Shown here: positions 13,318 to 15,197 of the stretch, one piece after another
Numbering within the stretch: position 1 is the first letter of the stretch
Layout of the letters: each line of letters opens with the position of its first letter
Origin: an uncultured Amaricoccus sp.
GTDB taxonomy: Bacteria > Pseudomonadota > Alphaproteobacteria > Rhodobacterales > Rhodobacteraceae
Reading direction: 5' to 3'
Length of the DNA stretch: 15,197 nt
Assembly: GCF_937858865.1 (NCBI RefSeq)
Contig: NZ_CALLYO010000393.1
Span: forward strand, 1-15,197
Notes under the pieces: model-generated
Seen by the model: only the letters and a program-made list of their open reading frames with translations
Database searches by the model: none
What the model was told of the DNA's origin: nothing
Made by a program: the position numbers and the translations under genes

Positions 13318-14709
13318 TTAAGCGTGGATCGCGCCGTCGCCGCAGGCGAGCGCGGCCTCGCGGATCGCCTCGGAGCAGGTCGGATGGGCGTGGCAGGTGC
13401 GGGCGATGTCCTCGGCGGCGGCGCCGAACTCCATCGCGACGCAGACCTCGGCGATGAGCTCGCCCGCCTGCGGGCCGATGATGTGGGCGCCGAGGATGCG
13501 GTCGGTCGCCGCGTCCGCCAGGAGCTTCACGAAGCCGTCGCCCATGAAGTAGGACTTGGCCCGCGCGTTGCCCATGAAGGGGAACTTGCCGACCTTGTAG
13601 GCGCGGCCCTGGGCCTTGAGGCTCTCCTCGGTCTCGCCGACGGCGGCGACCTCGGGGGAGGTGTAGATGACGCCGGGGATGACGCCGTAGTTCACGTGGC
13701 CGTGCTGGCCGGCGATGGTCTCGGCGACGGCCATGCCCTCGTCCTCGGCCTTGTGGGCGAGCATCGGGCCGGGGGTGGCGTCGCCGATGGCCCAGATGCC
13801 GGGGACGTTGGTCTTCCAGTGCGAATCGACCTTCACCTGGCCGCGCTCGGTCAGCGCCACCCCGACGGCGTCGAGGCCGAGACCCTCGACGTAGGGACGG
13901 CGGCCGGTGGCGACGAGGACGATGTCGGCGTCGAGGGCGGCCTCGCTGTCGTCCTTGCGCAGCTTCCAGGTGACGCGGATGCCGTCCTTGCCCGGCTCGG
14001 CCGACTGGACGGCGGCGCCGAGGACGAACTTGAGGCCCTGCCTGGCAAGGCTCTTCTGCAGCGCCTTGCAGATCTCGAGGTCCATGCCGGGGGTGATCTG
14101 GTCGAGGAACTCGAGGACGGTGACCTCGGCGCCGAGCCGGGCGTAGACCGAGCCGAGCTCGAGGCCGATCACGCCGGCGCCGATCACGGCGAGACGCTTC
14201 GGGACCGCCGGAAGCTCGAGTGCGCCGGTGGAGGAGACGATTCGCTTCTCGTCGATGGTGACGCCCCGGAGCGGCGTCACCTCGGAGCCCGAGGCGATGA
14301 CGATGTTCCTCGCCTTGTGGATGGCGTCGCCGACCTTGACCTCGCCGGGGGCCGTGATGCCGGCCCAGCCCTTCAGCCAGTCGACCTTGTTCTTCTTGAA
14401 GAGGAACTCGATGCCCTTGGTGTTCGATTCGACGGTCGACTGCTTGTAGGCCTGCATCTTCGGCACGTCGACGCTGGTCGCCCCGGCACCGACAAGGCCC
14501 ATCTTCTCGAAGGTCTCGTGCGCCTCGTGGTAGAGCTCGGAGGCGTGCAGCAGCGCCTTCGACGGGATGCAGCCGATGTTGAGGCAGGTGCCGCCGAGGG
14601 TCTCGCGGCCCTCGACGCAGGCGACCTTGAGGCCGAGCTGGGCGCAGCGGATGGCGCAGACGTAGCCGCCGGGGCCGGCACCGATCACGATGACGTCGTA
14701 GTCAGCCAT
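13318..14709 (-). CDS. lpdA: Dihydrolipoyl dehydrogenase (E3)
   Basis: A 463-residue flavoprotein that reoxidises dihydrolipoamide on E2 subunits with NAD+. It serves 2-oxoglutarate dehydrogenase and possibly other 2-oxoacid complexes. The FAD loop GAGPGG is at 10-15. The redox disulfide C42/C47 lies in [14 protein letters not shown] second nucleotide-binding loop ([12 protein letters not shown], about 175-186) binds NAD, and the FAD-contacting segment IWAIGDAT follows. The C-terminal catalytic pair is His442 and Glu447 in HPTCSE. Length is standard. ATG 14709 follows an AAGGAGTG ribosome site. The gene lies downstream of a MAPEG gene and the odhB end, so this copy probably belongs to 2-oxoglutarate dehydrogenase. 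Converging gntR lies beyond the 3' end. Confidence 0.97.
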   Translation of the reverse strand: MADYDVIVIGAGPGGYVCAIRCAQLGLKVACVEGRETLGGTCLNIGCIPSKALLHASELYHEAHETFEKMGLVGAGATSVDVPKMQAYKQSTVESNTKGIEFLFKKNKVDWLKGWAGITAPGEVKVGDAIHKARNIVIASGSEVTPLRGVTIDEKRIVSSTGALELPAVPKRLAVIGAGVIGLELGSVYARLGAEVTVLEFLDQITPGMDLEICKALQKSLARQGLKFVLGAAVQSAEPGKDGIRVTWKLRKDDSEAALDADIVLVATGRRPYVEGLGLDAVGVALTERGQVKVDSHWKTNVPGIWAIGDATPGPMLAHKAEDEGMAVAETIAGQHGHVNYGVIPGVIYTSPEVAAVGETEESLKAQGRAYKVGKFPFMGNARAKSYFMGDGFVKLLADAATDRILGAHIIGPQAGELIAEVCVAMEFGAAAEDIARTCHAHPTCSEAIREAALACGDGAIHA

Positions 14710-14742
14710 TTGTCTTTCACTCCTTGGGCCGGCGGCGGCCGG

Positions 14743-15132
14743 TCAGAACAGGGCCGCCAGGATCATGACGAGCGTGGCGCCGTAGCCGATGCTGAAGATG
14801 ACCGAACGCCACGGCGTCCAGCCGAAGGCGTAGGCCGGGACGTAGAGGATGCGCATGGCGAGGTAGATCCAGGCGCAGGCGGCGGTGAGCGCGCTGGCGG
14901 ACCCCGAGAGGATCACGACGACGACCGCGATGGTGAAGGAGACGAGCCCCTCGAAGTGGTTGTCGACGGCGCGCCGGAGGCGCCCGGTGAGGGGCGAGAA
15001 GTCGGCCGGCGTGTCGCGCGGGCCGGCGTTCCAGCCCGCCCCCACGTCGCGGTTCATCGCCGCCCCGGCCAGCGCGATCTGCACCGACTGGAGCAGCGCG
15101 GCGAGCGCGAGGGCGGCGAGCTCAGGCGTCAT
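14743..15132 (-). CDS. MAPEG family membrane protein
   Basis: A 129-residue integral membrane protein with four likely segments, at about 5-26, 62-80, 83-101 and 108-128. It matches the MAPEG family (membrane-associated proteins in eicosanoid and glutathione metabolism), for example in RAVDNHFEGLVSF after the first loop and AMRILYVPAYAFGW later. Bacterial members are mostly uncharacterised, and no reaction can be assigned. The loop between segments 1 and 2 (residues 27-60) is polar. ATG 15132 lies 11 bases after the odhB stop with no clear ribosome site, so translation probably depends on odhB. lpdA begins 33 bases further on. A location between the E2 and E3 genes of a soluble complex is odd for a membrane protein. 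Confidence 0.85.
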   Translation of the reverse strand: MTPELAALALAALLQSVQIALAGAAMNRDVGAGWNAGPRDTPADFSPLTGRLRRAVDNHFEGLVSFTIAVVVVILSGSASALTAACAWIYLAMRILYVPAYAFGWTPWRSVIFSIGYGATLVMILAALF

Positions 15133-15143
15133 CGTGCGGCCGC

Positions 15144-15197
15144 TCAGAGGTCCATCAGGATGCGGCGGGGATCCTCGAGCGCCTCCTTGACGCGGAC
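15144..15197 (-). CDS. odhB: 2-oxoglutarate dehydrogenase E2 (dihydrolipoyl succinyltransferase), last 17 codons only
   Basis: The minus strand from the window edge reads VRVKEALEDPRRILMDL and stops with TGA at 15146-15144. This ending is characteristic of OdhB/SucB, the succinyltransferase core of the 2-oxoglutarate dehydrogenase complex. Position upstream of MAPEG and lpdA on the same strand agrees. Catalytic and lipoyl domains lie outside the window. The fragment is short, but the ending is conserved enough to name it. Confidence 0.82.
   Translation of the reverse strand, partial: VRVKEALEDPRRILMDL

Overview
This window is ordinary core chromosome from a very GC-rich alphaproteobacterium. 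The placement rests on family markers: a DUF4167 protein next to prmC, an acidic-tailed FYDLN (TIGR02300) zinc-ribbon protein, an intracellular PHB depolymerase, and an odhB-MAPEG-lpd arrangement. Together these suggest Rhodobacterales or a close relative, but genus cannot be told from sequence reading alone. I see no mobile element, CRISPR array, phage gene or toxin-antitoxin pair, and no convincing new defence or biosynthetic system.

Layout. (1) 1-1383, plus strand: the C-terminal part of prmC (release-factor glutamine methyltransferase), then a DUF4167 gene. (2) 1387-7571, minus strand: a tight outer-membrane biogenesis operon read lptF-lptG-lptD-surA-rsmA. Three of its four junctions overlap by 1 or 4 bases. 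LptF/LptG power lipopolysaccharide (LPS) extraction, LptD inserts it in the outer membrane, SurA chaperones outer-membrane proteins such as LptD, and RsmA dimethylates 16S rRNA. (3) 7664-9602, plus strand, divergent from lptF: pepA (leucyl aminopeptidase) and holC (DNA polymerase III chi). (4) 9603-10055: about 450 bases with no protein gene, holding a tRNA-Ala(GGC) gene on the minus strand with a likely promoter, an exact DnaA box and small hairpins. (5) 10056-10379, minus: the FYDLN protein. (6) 10588-13225, plus: phaZ (intracellular polyhydroxyalkanoate depolymerase), a YgjP-type metallopeptidase and a GntR/FCD regulator. (7) 13226-13317: a convergent intergenic stretch with strong overlapping inverted repeats. 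(8) 13318-15197, minus: lpdA (dihydrolipoyl dehydrogenase), a MAPEG membrane protein, and the last codons of odhB/sucB (2-oxoglutarate dehydrogenase E2), so this end belongs to the 2-oxoglutarate dehydrogenase operon.

Points most worth a second look: pdxA is missing from between surA and rsmA; a PhaR-like inverted repeat lies upstream of phaZ; the GntR regulator has two of its four FCD metal ligands replaced; an uncharacterised MAPEG protein sits between the E2 and E3 genes; an exact DnaA box lies downstream of holC; and two mutually exclusive hairpins lie between gntR and lpdA.
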